64,000 nt of DNA from Streptomyces carminius (GTDB lineage Bacteria > Actinomycetota > Actinomycetes > Streptomycetales > Streptomycetaceae). Under the pieces are notes generated by a model, which was not told where the DNA came from, searched no databases, and saw nothing but the letters and a program-made list of their open reading frames with translations. Shown here in pieces: positions 16,127-24,473 of the stretch; positions within the stretch are counted from its first letter, which is position 1, and the number at the start of each line of letters is the position of its first letter. Made by a program: the position numbers and the translations under genes. The stretch is taken from the NCBI RefSeq assembly GCF_002794255.1, contig NZ_PGGW01000058.1, positions 106,624 to 170,623 of the forward strand, written 5' to 3'.

Positions 16127-17478
16127 GCGGGTTCCTCGGCGGGGTCTGCGGAGTCTGCGGGATCGGCGGGCAGGACGGCGGTCACTTCCCAGCCGCCGTC
16201 CGGAGTGGGCCCGGCGGCCAGTTCGCCGCCCAGCATGGCGGCGCGCTCCCGCATGCCCAGCAGCCCGTGCCCCCCGGGCGGGACGGACGGTACCGTACGG
16301 CCCTCCCGGCCCGGCGCGGTGTTGGCGACCCGCACGGTGAGCGCGTCCGGCCGGTGGCCGATCTCCACCCGTACCGCCGCGCCCGGCGCGTGCCGCATCG
16401 CGTTGCTGAGCGCCTCCTGCACGATGCGGAACGCCGACAGCTCCACACCCGGCGACAGCGGACGCGGCTCCCCCGTGATCCCGGTGGTGACCTCGACCCC
16501 GGCGCCGCGCACCGTGCCGAGCAGTTCGTCCAGCCGGTCCAGACCGGGCTGCGGGGCACGTGTCCCCTCCGCCCCCGGGTCCTCCGAGCGCAGCACCCCC
16601 AGGACGCGCCGCAGCTCGGTCAGCGCCTCGACGGCGTTCTCGCGGATGCCCGCGAGGTTCTCCCGCAGCTCCGGCGAGGGGTCGGCGACCAGGTGCGGGG
16701 CGACCTGCGCCTGGATGGAGATCACCGACATGTGGTGGGCGACCACGTCGTGCAGTTCCCGGGCGATCCGGCTGCGTTCCTCCAGCAGGGTGCGCCGGGC
16801 CCGCTCCTCGGCGGTGAGCTCCTCCTGCTCGGCCAGCCGGGTACGGGCCACCCGCACGCCGCGCAGCGCGGCACCGAGCACCACGGGCACCGTGAAGGTG
16901 ACGACGTACGTGCGGGGCTCGGGGAACCGGTCGGGGTTCAGCGACACACCGGTCGCCCCCACCAGCAGGCTGAGCACCAGTGCCTCGGCCGCGACCCGGG
17001 GCCGGGTCCGCAGGGCCAGCAGGAAGAGCACCGCGGCGTGCGCGAAGAACCCCGGCTCGGTCCAGGGGTACATCGGGGGGCCCGCGCCCCTGCCCCGTTC
17101 CACCATGTCCGCGGAGACCGGGCCCGCCAGCGCGAGGGCCAGGGCCGGGGCCACCGTCGACACCCACCAGGCCGGCACGGGACGGTACAGCGCGCCGACG
17201 AGCGCCCCCGCCTGGGCGCCGGCGAGCAGCAGCGCCGTCTCCGGACCCAGCCGGTAGACGGCCCTGTAGTCGTCCGCCATGGCGAAGTTCAGGACCACCG
17301 CGAGCAGCACCACCGGTATCACCAGCATCAGCGACCAGTTCAGCCACAGCCGCCGCCCCACCGGCGGCAGCGGCTCGGCGGACACCGTCAGCAGGTCCTC
17401 GCGCAGGGCGCGCGGCGCCGCCCGCAGGCCCCGCAGGATCCGCCCCCGCACGCTCCGCCCCCTCGGCACGGGCCTCAC
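16123..17478 (-). CDS. Sensor histidine kinase, HisKA_3 type
   Basis: The 451-aa membrane kinase starts at GTG 17478, overlapping the stop of the upstream gene (GTGA). After a basic N-terminus, about five to six hydrophobic segments span residues ~35-210. The H-box is SRIARELHDVVAHHMSVI (phospho-His in ELHD) and the ATPase domain ends with GGHGLLGMRERAAMLGG. This is the standard NarL-partner kinase (DesK-like class) with no extracellular sensor domain, so the signal is probably felt in the membrane. It forms a two-component pair with the following regulator. Confidence 0.9.
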   Translation of the reverse strand: MRPVPRGRSVRGRILRGLRAAPRALREDLLTVSAEPLPPVGRRLWLNWSLMLVIPVVLLAVVLNFAMADDYRAVYRLGPETALLLAGAQAGALVGALYRPVPAWWVSTVAPALALALAGPVSADMVERGRGAGPPMYPWTEPGFFAHAAVLFLLALRTRPRVAAEALVLSLLVGATGVSLNPDRFPEPRTYVVTFTVPVVLGAALRGVRVARTRLAEQEELTAEERARRTLLEERSRIARELHDVVAHHMSVISIQAQVAPHLVADPSPELRENLAGIRENAVEALTELRRVLGVLRSEDPGAEGTRAPQPGLDRLDELLGTVRGAGVEVTTGITGEPRPLSPGVELSAFRIVQEALSNAMRHAPGAAVRVEIGHRPDALTVRVANTAPGREGRTVPSVPPGGHGLLGMRERAAMLGGELAAGPTPDGGWEVTAVLPADPADSADPAEEPA

Positions 17479-17996
17479 CCTAGCGACTCCCCGCCGGCTC
17501 CCGCCGTCCACCACAACGCCTCCGCGCCGGCGCGGAGGCGCTCGTACCGCACGGGTTCGAAGTCGGTGTCCGCGCCGGGGACGACGACGGTGATCCGCTC
17601 GGCGCGGGCCGGGTTCCCGAAGACCTCGGCGGACCGGCCGCCGTTGCGGCCGCCGAAGGTGAGGAAGTGCCGGTCCGGCGCCGCCATGGCGCGCAGTGCG
17701 GCGGCCCGCCGCCGGTCGCCGTGGCCGTCGGCCGTCCGGGCGGCGGCCAGGACGTTCCCGCGGTTGGCGCGGTACCGCGCGGCGAGGGCCGCCGAGTACG
17801 CGTCCACCGGGCCGAGCGCGGCCGGTGGCGGTGCCGGTACGTCCGCGGCCCCGGCCGCACCCGACACCGGCACCGCCGCCGAGGCGGCGACCAGCGCGGT
17901 GAGCAGGGCGGTGAGCAGGGCGGTGAGCAGGGCGCGTCGGACGCGCCGCGGGTGACGTGTACCCCGTACCCGTCCGCCGCGCGTGCGGAGCTGCAT
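17475..17996 (-). CDS. Exported protein resembling only the N-terminal part of an alpha/beta hydrolase (DUF1023-like), truncated
   Basis: The start is ATG 17996 after GGGAGGGACC. A basic region and hydrophobic core (residues ~22-45, three LLTAL repeats from a 12-bp tandem repeat) form a signal peptide. The mature part (RHFLTFGGRNGGRSAEVFGNPARAERITVVVPGADTDFEP) resembles the start of DUF1023-type hydrolases. The protein stops at 173 residues, before any nucleophile elbow or Asp/His would appear, so it cannot be a complete hydrolase. Its stop overlaps the kinase start (GTGA). It may be a decayed gene or a domain repurposed as an extracytoplasmic partner of the kinase. Confidence 0.6.
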   Translation of the reverse strand: MQLRTRGGRVRGTRHPRRVRRALLTALLTALLTALVAASAAVPVSGAAGAADVPAPPPAALGPVDAYSAALAARYRANRGNVLAAARTADGHGDRRRAAALRAMAAPDRHFLTFGGRNGGRSAEVFGNPARAERITVVVPGADTDFEPVRYERLRAGAEALWWTAGAGGESLG

Positions 17997-18206
17997 GGCG
18001 GGTCCCTCCCGGTGCCGGACGGCTGCCGTGCTTTCCGGCACCGAGACTACGGAGCGCGCCCCCTGACCCGCGTCCCTCCGGGGAGCCCACCTTCCGGGTG
18101 GCTCTCAGGTACTACGAGGAGCGGGCGGGACCCCCGCGGGCCGCGCCGACGGCAGCGGGCGTACGGACCCGTACGCGGCGCCCACACCGTTCCCGGACGC
18201 CCGGGG

Positions 18207-19262
18207 TCACCGGGCCCGGCCCGGACGGCCCGGACGGCCCGGACGGCCCGGTGCCCGCACCCGTCGCTCCGGTGGGTGCGGGGCGGTGCCGTCCCCCGCC
18301 GTCCGCGGGCCGACGTGCGCGCCGGGGCTGATCAGGGGCGGCGCGCCGGAGTCGCGGAAGTAGGCGAGGAGGATCTCCTCCAGGGTGGGGTCGTCGGTCC
18401 GCCAACCGCCGGCGACGGGTCCGTCGGGCCGGACGAGCGCGGTGAGCTGCCGGCCGCTGACCCGTGACTCGACGACCGTGTGCCGGGCGAGCTCCGGGGG
18501 GAGGTCCCGGCCGGCGGGCGTCCCGGTGAGCGCGCCGGTGAGCGCCCCGGTGAGCAGGGTGTGGGTGGTGAGGATCTCGTCGACCCCGCCGGCCAGGCGG
18601 ATGCCGCCCGCGGCGAGGACGAGCAGGTAGTCGCAGCTGTTCTCCAGGTCGGCGAGCAGATGGGAGGAGAGCAGCACGGTGGTGCCGTACTCGGCGGCCT
18701 CGGCCAGCAGGACGGACATGAGTTCGCGGCGCACCAGCGGATCGAGGCCGGACCCGGGCTCGTCCAGGAGGAGCAGGTCGGGACGCCGGCCGAAGGCGAG
18801 CGCGAAGGCCACCCGGGTGCGTTGGCCGCCGGAGAGGGCACCGGCCCGCGCGTCGAGGGGCACCCCGCCGGAGCGGACGATCCGCTCGGCGGTCCGCTGG
18901 TCCCAGCGGGGGTTCAGCTCCCGGCCCAGCCGCAGTGTCTCGGCGACGGTGAACCGCTTGAACAGCGGCTTCTCCTGAGGGAGGAACGCGACGCGCAGGC
19001 CGGCCTCCGCGGTCCCGGGGGCCGCGCCGAACACCCGGACGGTGCCCGTCGTCGGCTTCAGCAGATCCGCCGCCAGCCCCATCAGCGTGGTCTTGCCGGC
19101 GCCGTTCGGGCCGATGAGCCCGCAGACCCGGCCGGCCGGCAGCCGGAACGAGCAGTCCCGGAGCGCCCAGCCGCGCCGGTACCGCTTCCCCAGGCCGTAC
19201 GCCTCGATGGCGGACTCCTCCGCCTCCTCCGCGTACCCCCCGCCGGCCGCGGCCGTACTCAC
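18207..19262 (-). CDS. ABC transporter ATP-binding protein
   Basis: This 351-aa ATPase has Walker A GPNGAGKT (51-58), the Q-loop near FLPQEKP (93-99), signature LSGGQ (143-147), Walker B LLLLDEP (163-169) and the switch His in LLSSHLLADLE. It begins at GTG 19262, overlapping the GntR stop (GTGA). A tandem repeat gives LTGALTGALTGTP after the core. No permease gene is adjacent, so the membrane partner is unknown. Coupling with a YtrA-like repressor suggests an export system induced by cell-envelope or antibiotic stress, which is inference from similar gene pairs. Confidence 0.88.
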   Translation of the reverse strand: MSTAAAGGGYAEEAEESAIEAYGLGKRYRRGWALRDCSFRLPAGRVCGLIGPNGAGKTTLMGLAADLLKPTTGTVRVFGAAPGTAEAGLRVAFLPQEKPLFKRFTVAETLRLGRELNPRWDQRTAERIVRSGGVPLDARAGALSGGQRTRVAFALAFGRRPDLLLLDEPGSGLDPLVRRELMSVLLAEAAEYGTTVLLSSHLLADLENSCDYLLVLAAGGIRLAGGVDEILTTHTLLTGALTGALTGTPAGRDLPPELARHTVVESRVSGRQLTALVRPDGPVAGGWRTDDPTLEEILLAYFRDSGAPPLISPGAHVGPRTAGDGTAPHPPERRVRAPGRPGRPGRPGRAR

Positions 19263-19699
19263 CCGGGTTCCCCGCCCGCGCCGCCGTGCCCGTCGCCGGC
19301 GGCCGCCGCGCTCCCGCCGTACCGCTCCTGCAGGACCGACGTGACCAGGGCGGTCACGTCCTCCCGGTCGAGCCCCGCCGCACGGGCCCGGTCCATCCAC
19401 GCCGTCAGTTCCCCGCGCAGCGGCGAGTCGGCGGCGGCCTGGGGCCGGGCCAGCGACCGGCGCACGAACGTCCCCAGGCCGGGGCGCGGTTCCACCAGTC
19501 CCTCCCGCTCCAGTTCCCGGTAGGCCTTGAGGGTCGTGTTCGGGTTGACCGCGCAGGTCCGCGCGACCTCCTTGGCCGTCGGCAGCCGGTCGCCCGGCAG
19601 CAGCACACCGAGCCGCAGGGCCTGCTTGGTCTGCAGGACGATCTGCTGGTAGGCGGCGATCCCGCTCCGTCTGTCGATGCGGAACTCGATCTCCCTCAC
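19259..19699 (-). CDS. GntR-family repressor, YtrA-type
   Basis: The 146-aa protein has the GntR winged helix (residues ~12-75: GIAAYQQIVLQTKQALRLG, LPTAKEVARTCAVNPNTTLKAYRELEREGLVEPRPGLGTFV). A short helical tail rather than a metabolite-binding domain follows, which is the YtrA pattern. It should dimerise and repress its own operon. GTG 19699 is chosen because it directly precedes the conserved EIEFRIDRRSG start. It is coupled to the ABC ATPase gene by a 4-nt overlap. Confidence 0.88.
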   Translation of the reverse strand: MREIEFRIDRRSGIAAYQQIVLQTKQALRLGVLLPGDRLPTAKEVARTCAVNPNTTLKAYRELEREGLVEPRPGLGTFVRRSLARPQAAADSPLRGELTAWMDRARAAGLDREDVTALVTSVLQERYGGSAAAAGDGHGGAGGEPG

Positions 19700-19851
19700 C
19701 CCCCTCTGGCCGGTTCCACCGGCCGGCCGGTGGAACCGACGATGGAGGGGCGGCGCGGCCCTGTCAAACGAGGCGGACGGCGGACGGCGGACGGCGGGCG
19801 CGCGGCGGGCGGTCCGGGGACCGCCGGGGCAGGGGCGCCCCGGCCGGCGCC

Positions 19852-20529
19852 TCAGCCGAAGGAGAGCGGGATCTCCTCGGCGCGCAGTTCCGCGACGGCC
19901 CGGCCGTACATCCGGGACTTGATCACACCGAGTGTGGGGCTCGCCTTGGCCGTCAGGGACCCGGCGATCTCCAGCGCGGTGGCGCGTACGGCGTCCTCGG
20001 CCACCGCCCGGTCGACGATCCCGGCGGCGCGGGCCTCCTCGCCCCCGTAGCGGCGGGCGGTGACCATGGCCTCGTGGGCGGTCTGCGGGGTCAGCCTGGC
20101 CTGGATCAGGGCGGACATGCCCGGGGTGAAGGGGATGTGGATGTCGGCCTCGGGCAGGCACCAGTAGCCCCGGTCGGCGCGCATCACCCGGAAGTCGTGG
20201 CACAGCGAGAGCATGGCGCCGGCCGCGAAGGTGTGGCCCTGGAGGGCGGCCACGGTGACCAGCGGCAGGGTCAGCACCCGGGCGAGGAGCTCCTGGACGC
20301 TCGCGGCGTACTCGGCGGCCCGGTCGGTGTGGGCGAGCAGCCAGTCGAGGTCCAGGCCGTTGGAGAAGAACTTGCCGGTGGCCGCCGTCACCAGGGCACG
20401 GGGCCCCTCGGCGTTCTCCACCTCGTCGAGCAGCGCGCCGACCGAGGCGAGCCAGTCCGGGTGGAAGCGGTTCTCGGTGTCCCCGAGGTCGAGGAGGAAG
20501 ACGTCGTCCCGGCGCTCCAGCGTGGGCAT
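19852..20529 (-). CDS. Enoyl-CoA hydratase/isomerase family protein
   Basis: The 225-aa crotonase-fold protein has oxyanion-hole segments ATGKFFSNGLDLDWL (residues ~50-64) and GHTFAAGAMLSLCHDFRVM (~97-115). It then has LPEADIHIPFTPGM, closest to the delta3,delta2-enoyl-CoA isomerase branch. The usual second catalytic Glu of hydratases is not obvious, which favours isomerase activity. The start is supported by GAAGGAGCCACCC before ATG 20529. It stands alone between the GntR promoter region and a transposase remnant. Confidence 0.85.
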   Translation of the reverse strand: MPTLERRDDVFLLDLGDTENRFHPDWLASVGALLDEVENAEGPRALVTAATGKFFSNGLDLDWLLAHTDRAAEYAASVQELLARVLTLPLVTVAALQGHTFAAGAMLSLCHDFRVMRADRGYWCLPEADIHIPFTPGMSALIQARLTPQTAHEAMVTARRYGGEEARAAGIVDRAVAEDAVRATALEIAGSLTAKASPTLGVIKSRMYGRAVAELRAEEIPLSFG

Positions 20530-20953
20530 GGGTGGCTCCTTCGGTCAGGGAGGCGGGAGGGCGGGCCCTCCCGACAGGCTGCTACCGGCAAGTAACTACT
20601 CGGCGGCATGTTATCCGGCTTCCGGTGGCACCCGGCCACCGCACGCCTGCCCGCGCGCCCCACGGGGCGGAAGGGACCGCACGGATCCGGACAGCCGGCC
20701 GGACAGCCGCCGGAAGGAAAGCGTCGAGACGGAAACTTCCGGTGTGCGCGCCCGCGGGGTGCCCGGTGGGCGAGAATCGGCCACCACGACCGGCCACCGC
20801 CCCGCGCGGGATACGGGTGGCGGGCCGGAGCGGGAGCGGGAGCGACGAGGAGAGCCGGTGGAACAGTCCGGGGGCCGCCGGGGAACGACCGGAACCGCTC
20901 CGGCCCGCACCTCGCGCCGAGCGCCGACCCCGACCGGATCACCGAGCGGATCC
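20530..20953. other. Gene-free stretch upstream of the enoyl-CoA hydratase gene
   Basis: The 424 nt hold the leftward promoter of the hydratase gene. Otherwise I see no gene, RNA or repeat. Open frames here are G+C-rich shadows without ribosome sites. The rightward frame becomes recognisable only at 20954, where transposase similarity begins abruptly. Confidence 0.5.
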
Positions 20954-21366
20954 AATGCCTCGTACTCCGACATGGTGTTCGGCCTGTTCAAGATCCTCGG
21001 CTACGACTTCAGCCCGCGGTTCCGCGACCTGGACGACCAGCGGTTCTGGCGGGCCTCGGTGCCCGGCGTCGAGACGGGCACGTACGGCGTGGTGGAGGAC
21101 CTGGCCCGCAACCGCGTGAACCTGAACAAGGTGATCACGCACTGGCCGGACATGCCGAAGGTCGCCGGTTCCCTCGTCACCGACCAGGTCCGCGCCTACG
21201 ACCTGCTGCGCATGTTCGGCCGCGAGGGACACCCGGCCCCGCTACAGCTTCACCGCCTCCACCCCGGCGGCCGGCGCCCTGCGCCCGCTGCGCGACCCGG
21301 ACACGCTGGAACTGGATGAGGACGACGAAACGCGAACCGAGTATGCGAGCGGCCGACCGGAGTGAG
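20954..21366 (+). pseudogene. Tn3-family transposase remnant
   Basis: From 20954 the frame reads NASYSDMVFGLFKILGYDFSPRFRDLDDQRFWRA in short conserved blocks. It continues to VAGSLVTDQVRAYDLLRMFGREGHP at ~21236, which is the late catalytic domain of Tn3-type DDE transposases. The frame then breaks. A different frame (RYSFTASTPAAGALRPLRDPD…, stop ~21364-21366) looks like a transposase C-terminus, so an internal segment appears deleted. No start codon is associated. It marks one side of a possible transposon whose serine recombinase lies at 24474. Confidence 0.7.
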
Positions 21367-21392
21367 AGTCCGTCCCGCGGTGAGGGCGTGTC

Positions 21393-22466
21393 CTACAGGT
21401 GCGGGTAGTCGGTGTAGCCGTGGTGGTCACCGCCGTAGAAGGTGGCGGGGTCCGGTGTGTTGTAGGGGCCCTGGGCGGCCAGGCGGGCGGGCAGGTCGGG
21501 GTTGGCGAGGAACAGTGCCCCGAAGGCGATCATGTCCGCGGTGCCGTCCTGGATGAGGGTGAGTGCGTCCGGGCCGGTGGGCTGCGGGTGGGTGAGCGGG
21601 TTGAGGATGAACGTCGAGGGCCAGGACTTGCGCAGGCGTGTGGTCAGTTCCCGGTCGGCTCCTTCGATCATGTGCAGGTAGGCCAGGTTCAACTCGCTGA
21701 GCCGGGTGACCAGCGTGGTGTAGGTGCTCTCCACGTCCGCCGCGTCGTGCTCGGCGATGTCGTTGTAGGGGTTCGCGGGCGAGATTCGGAAGCCGGTGCG
21801 GCGGCCGCCGATCGCCTTTGCGACAGCTGCAGCCACCTCCAGGGCGAAGCGGACCCGGCCTGCCACATCACCGCCCCAGCCGTCCGCGCGCTGGTTGGTG
21901 TTGGGGGCGAGGAACTGGTGGATCAGGTAGCCGTTCGCGCCGTGAATCTCGACCCCGTCGAAGCCCGCGGCGATCGCGTTGCGTGCTGCGTCGGCGAAGT
22001 CGGCGATGGTGCGGGCGATGCCGTCGGCGTCCAGTTCCTGCGGGGTGACGAAGTCCATCGGCCCCTGGTGGGTGAACACCTGGCCCTTCGCGGCGACGGG
22101 TGAGGGCGCAACGGGGTGCAGACCGGCGGGGAGGAGACTGGGGTGGCCGATGCGGCCGGTGTGCATCAGCTGCGCGAAGATCACCCCGCCCCTGGCGTGG
22201 ACGGCGTCGGTGACCTTGCGCCAGGCGCTGACCTGCTCCGGCGAGTGCAGGCCCGATGTGTCGGGGTAGCCCTGGCCGACCGGCGAGGGCTGTATGCCCT
22301 CGGTGACGATGAGGCCGGCGCTCGCTCGCTGGCTGTAGTAGGTCGCCATCAGGTCGGTCGCGGTGGCGCCCGGCCCGTAGGCCCGGCTACGGGTCATCGG
22401 CGCCATCACGATGCGGTTGGCCAGCGACCGGCCGGCCACATCGACCGGGGCGAATACGTTCGTCAT
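21393..22466 (-). CDS. Old yellow enzyme family alkene reductase
   Basis: The 357-aa flavoprotein starts at ATG 22466 after GGGAG. The N-terminal FMN strand is NRIVMAPMTRSRA (residues ~17-29). HGANGYLIHQFLAPNTNQRADGWGG (cited only as landmarks, ~178-200) holds the His/Asn pair that binds the substrate carbonyl and the Tyr proton donor. It reduces activated C=C bonds of enones, nitro-olefins or quinones with NAD(P)H. It is the third leftward gene after a quinone oxidoreductase and a MarR regulator, and a hairpin separates it from MarR. The set looks like an electrophile or quinone stress unit. Confidence 0.9.
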   Translation of the reverse strand: MTNVFAPVDVAGRSLANRIVMAPMTRSRAYGPGATATDLMATYYSQRASAGLIVTEGIQPSPVGQGYPDTSGLHSPEQVSAWRKVTDAVHARGGVIFAQLMHTGRIGHPSLLPAGLHPVAPSPVAAKGQVFTHQGPMDFVTPQELDADGIARTIADFADAARNAIAAGFDGVEIHGANGYLIHQFLAPNTNQRADGWGGDVAGRVRFALEVAAAVAKAIGGRRTGFRISPANPYNDIAEHDAADVESTYTTLVTRLSELNLAYLHMIEGADRELTTRLRKSWPSTFILNPLTHPQPTGPDALTLIQDGTADMIAFGALFLANPDLPARLAAQGPYNTPDPATFYGGDHHGYTDYPHL

Positions 22467-22677
22467 GAGAATCTCCCTGCTGTCACAAAGATGGAAGAAA
22501 AAGGGGAGCATCTGCTGCGTCGTCGGCCTGCGAGTCATCTCTGCGCGCCGGTCCGGGCACGGGGCCGCGCCCGCGTAGCGCCGACGGGACCGTAGAGGCC
22601 CCACGTGCGTGTTCGTGCGTTCCCGCCGCGCTGATACGCCGATCATGGGCGGAGTCGAAGCATGTCCTCCTGGGCCC

Positions 22678-22708
22678 GTGTGGAGCGAGGGCAGCCCTAG
22701 CTCCACAC
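22678..22708 (-). terminator. Near-perfect hairpin downstream of the MarR gene
   Basis: Outer arms GTGTGGAGC (22678-22686) and GCTCCACAC (22700-22708) pair perfectly. Inside them AGGGC and GCCCT continue the stem around one base, with a single G/A mismatch. It starts 46 nt beyond the marR stop, so it is probably its terminator. No T-run follows, and an operator role cannot be excluded. Confidence 0.6.
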
Positions 22709-22753
22709 AGGACACGGATGGTGTCGACAAGTCAGCCGGCTCTCCGTGCCCGC

Positions 22754-23233
22754 TTACTCGCCAGGTGGCTGTCGGCTGTGGTCCCTGAGCGACTTCTCGA
22801 TGATGCGCGCGCATGTGGTGAATGCCTGGATCTGGTCAGGGGTCAGGTCGCGCACGGAAACCTGTTCCAGGGTCCGCCACATGTCGGCGATGGGCTCTTG
22901 GAGAGCACGCCCGGCGTCGGTGAGGTGGACCACCATGACCCGCCGGTCGTGGGAGGCGGGCTCCCGGGTGAGCAGCCCGGCCTCCTGCATACGGCGCAGG
23001 GACTTGGAAACGGTGGAGTGGTCGAGACCGGCCCGCTCCAGCAGTTCCGCCTGGGTCCGGCCATCGTGGTCGAAGAGCTGCATGAGCAGCAGCTCCTGCC
23101 CCGGGTGCAGGTTCATGGCGCGCAGCATGCCGGCGGCATGGGCGCGGTGGGTGCGGGCGAGCTGGAAGATGGCGTAGCTCAACGGCCCCGCTTCCGCCGT
23201 GTTCGGAAGCTCCGACGAGGTGGGGTCTGACAT
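22754..23233 (-). CDS. MarR-family transcriptional regulator
   Basis: This 159-aa winged-helix protein has LHPGQELLLMQLFDHDGRTQAELLERAGLDHSTVSKSLRRMQEAGLLTREP in its middle (cited by landmarks at residues ~42-92), with DRRVMVVHLTDAGR as the wing. It starts at ATG 23233. It is 37 nt downstream of the quinone oxidoreductase gene and on the same strand. It is probably the local repressor that senses quinones or phenolics and binds the paired dyads at 24229-24270. Both the ligand and the site assignment are inference. Confidence 0.88.
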   Translation of the reverse strand: MSDPTSSELPNTAEAGPLSYAIFQLARTHRAHAAGMLRAMNLHPGQELLLMQLFDHDGRTQAELLERAGLDHSTVSKSLRRMQEAGLLTREPASHDRRVMVVHLTDAGRALQEPIADMWRTLEQVSVRDLTPDQIQAFTTCARIIEKSLRDHSRQPPGE

Positions 23234-23270
23234 GGCTGCTCCCTCATCACACAGCAAGTGGGCTGGCGGA

Positions 23271-24185
23271 CTAGTTGACGGTGAGGACGATCTTGCCGCG
23301 GTTGTGGCCGGCGTCGCTGGCCTGCTGGGCCTTGGCCGCTTCGGCGAGGGGGTAGGTGGCGCTGATCGTGGTGACCAGGGTGCCGTCGGCGGCCTGCTGG
23401 GCCAGCTCGGCGAGGCGGGCGGCGGAGCGGCGCTGGGGCCCCTCGGCGAAGACGACGCCGAGCTCAGCGGCGCGGAAGTCGGCAGTGGTGACGATCCGGT
23501 CCGTGCCGCCGCGCAGAGTGATGGAGTCCTCCAGCGCACCCTTGCCCGCGGCGTCGAAGACAGCGTCCACCCCTTCGGGGGCAAGCGCACGGACCCGCTC
23601 GACCAGGTTGTCGCCGTAGACCAGCGCGGTGGCGCCGAGGGAGGTGACGTACTCCTGGTTGGCCGGGCCCGCGGTGCCGATGACGCGGGCGCCGCGTGCG
23701 ACGGCCAGTTGGACGGCGATGGTGCCCAGCGCCCCGGAGGCACCGTGGATCAGCAGCGTCTCACCGGAGGTGACACCGAGCAGGTCCAGGACGCGCTCGG
23801 CGCCGTCGGTCGCCACGGGCAGGGCGGCGGCGTGCGCCCAGTCCAGACCGGCGGGCTTGGGCGCGAGGACGGCCGCGGAGGCCAGGGCGTATTGGGCGTA
23901 GGAGCCGGTGTCGGACCAGCCGAGGACCTCGTCTCCGGCCTTGAGGTGGTCGACGCCCTCACCGACGGCGTCGACCACTCCAGCGATCTCGCCGCCGGGC
24001 ACGGCGGGGAGGGTGGTGGGGAAGATGGCCTCCATACCGCCGGAACGGATCTTGCCGTCCACCGGGTTGACACCGACAGCCCGGACACGCACACGGACCT
24101 GACCGGGGCCGGGCTGGGGGATGTCGATCTCCGCCTCGTGCAGGACCTCGGTGCCACCGAACGTGTCGAAAACTATGGCCTTCAT
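23271..24185 (-). CDS. NADP-dependent quinone oxidoreductase (zinc-free MDR family)
   Basis: The 304-aa protein has the medium-chain dehydrogenase/reductase layout: GroES-like N-terminal half with VRAVGVNPVDGKIRSG (residues ~36-51) and Rossmann motif LLIHGASGALGTIAVQLA (~143-160). It lacks the zinc-ligand pattern of alcohol dehydrogenases, as quinone reductases do. ATG 24185 follows GGAGAG. It is the first gene of the leftward oxidoreductase/MarR/ene-reductase set and its promoter region contains the paired dyads. The likely role is one- or two-electron reduction of quinones or enals. Confidence 0.9.
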   Translation of the reverse strand: MKAIVFDTFGGTEVLHEAEIDIPQPGPGQVRVRVRAVGVNPVDGKIRSGGMEAIFPTTLPAVPGGEIAGVVDAVGEGVDHLKAGDEVLGWSDTGSYAQYALASAAVLAPKPAGLDWAHAAALPVATDGAERVLDLLGVTSGETLLIHGASGALGTIAVQLAVARGARVIGTAGPANQEYVTSLGATALVYGDNLVERVRALAPEGVDAVFDAAGKGALEDSITLRGGTDRIVTTADFRAAELGVVFAEGPQRRSAARLAELAQQAADGTLVTTISATYPLAEAAKAQQASDAGHNRGKIVLTVN

Positions 24186-24228
24186 GACAGCTCTCCTTGA
24201 AGTGGGATGCCGCACCGACCAAATTTAG

Positions 24229-24270
24229 TGGCCAGCCACATAAAAGTAGCACTGATTACGTGGCTGGCCA
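24229..24270. promoter_or_regulatory. Paired dyads in the oxidoreductase promoter, candidate MarR operator
   Basis: TGGCCAGCCAC (24229-24239) and GTGGCTGGCCA (24260-24270) form a perfect 11-bp inverted repeat 20 nt apart. Each arm is itself a short dyad (TGGC-NN-GCCA), and ACCAA/TTGGT extend the symmetry outward to ~24219 and ~24280. The spacer is A/T-rich (ATAAAAGTAGC), like a promoter. The repeat lies 44-85 nt upstream of the oxidoreductase start, so it is well placed for repression by the MarR protein. Confidence 0.6.
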
Positions 24271-24308
24271 AGTTATTGGTCGAGGAGCTTCCAGGGGCGA
24301 GCCCGTCC

Positions 24309-24332
24309 GTCGTCAAACGATCGAATGACGAC
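24309..24332. promoter_or_regulatory. 24-bp dyad upstream of the serine recombinase, candidate res/crossover site
   Basis: GTCGTCA (24309-24315) and TGACGAC (24326-24332) flank a central CGATCG, so all but four positions are symmetric. Tn3-type resolvases bind such dyads (res sites) just upstream of their gene. This one is 142 nt before the recombinase GTG. A nine-base motif GTCCGATGA occurs twice between the dyad and the gene. Confidence 0.45.
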
Positions 24333-24473
24333 AGGCCGGGCGCACGTCCGATGAACCGGGACTTTCCGGGGCCCGGCGACGGCTCAGCTCCAACGGGATC
24401 CGATAGCGGTTGACGGCAGAGGCAGACGACACCGAGGACCGAGGTCCGATGAGGGGCGGAAGCGAGGGACAGC

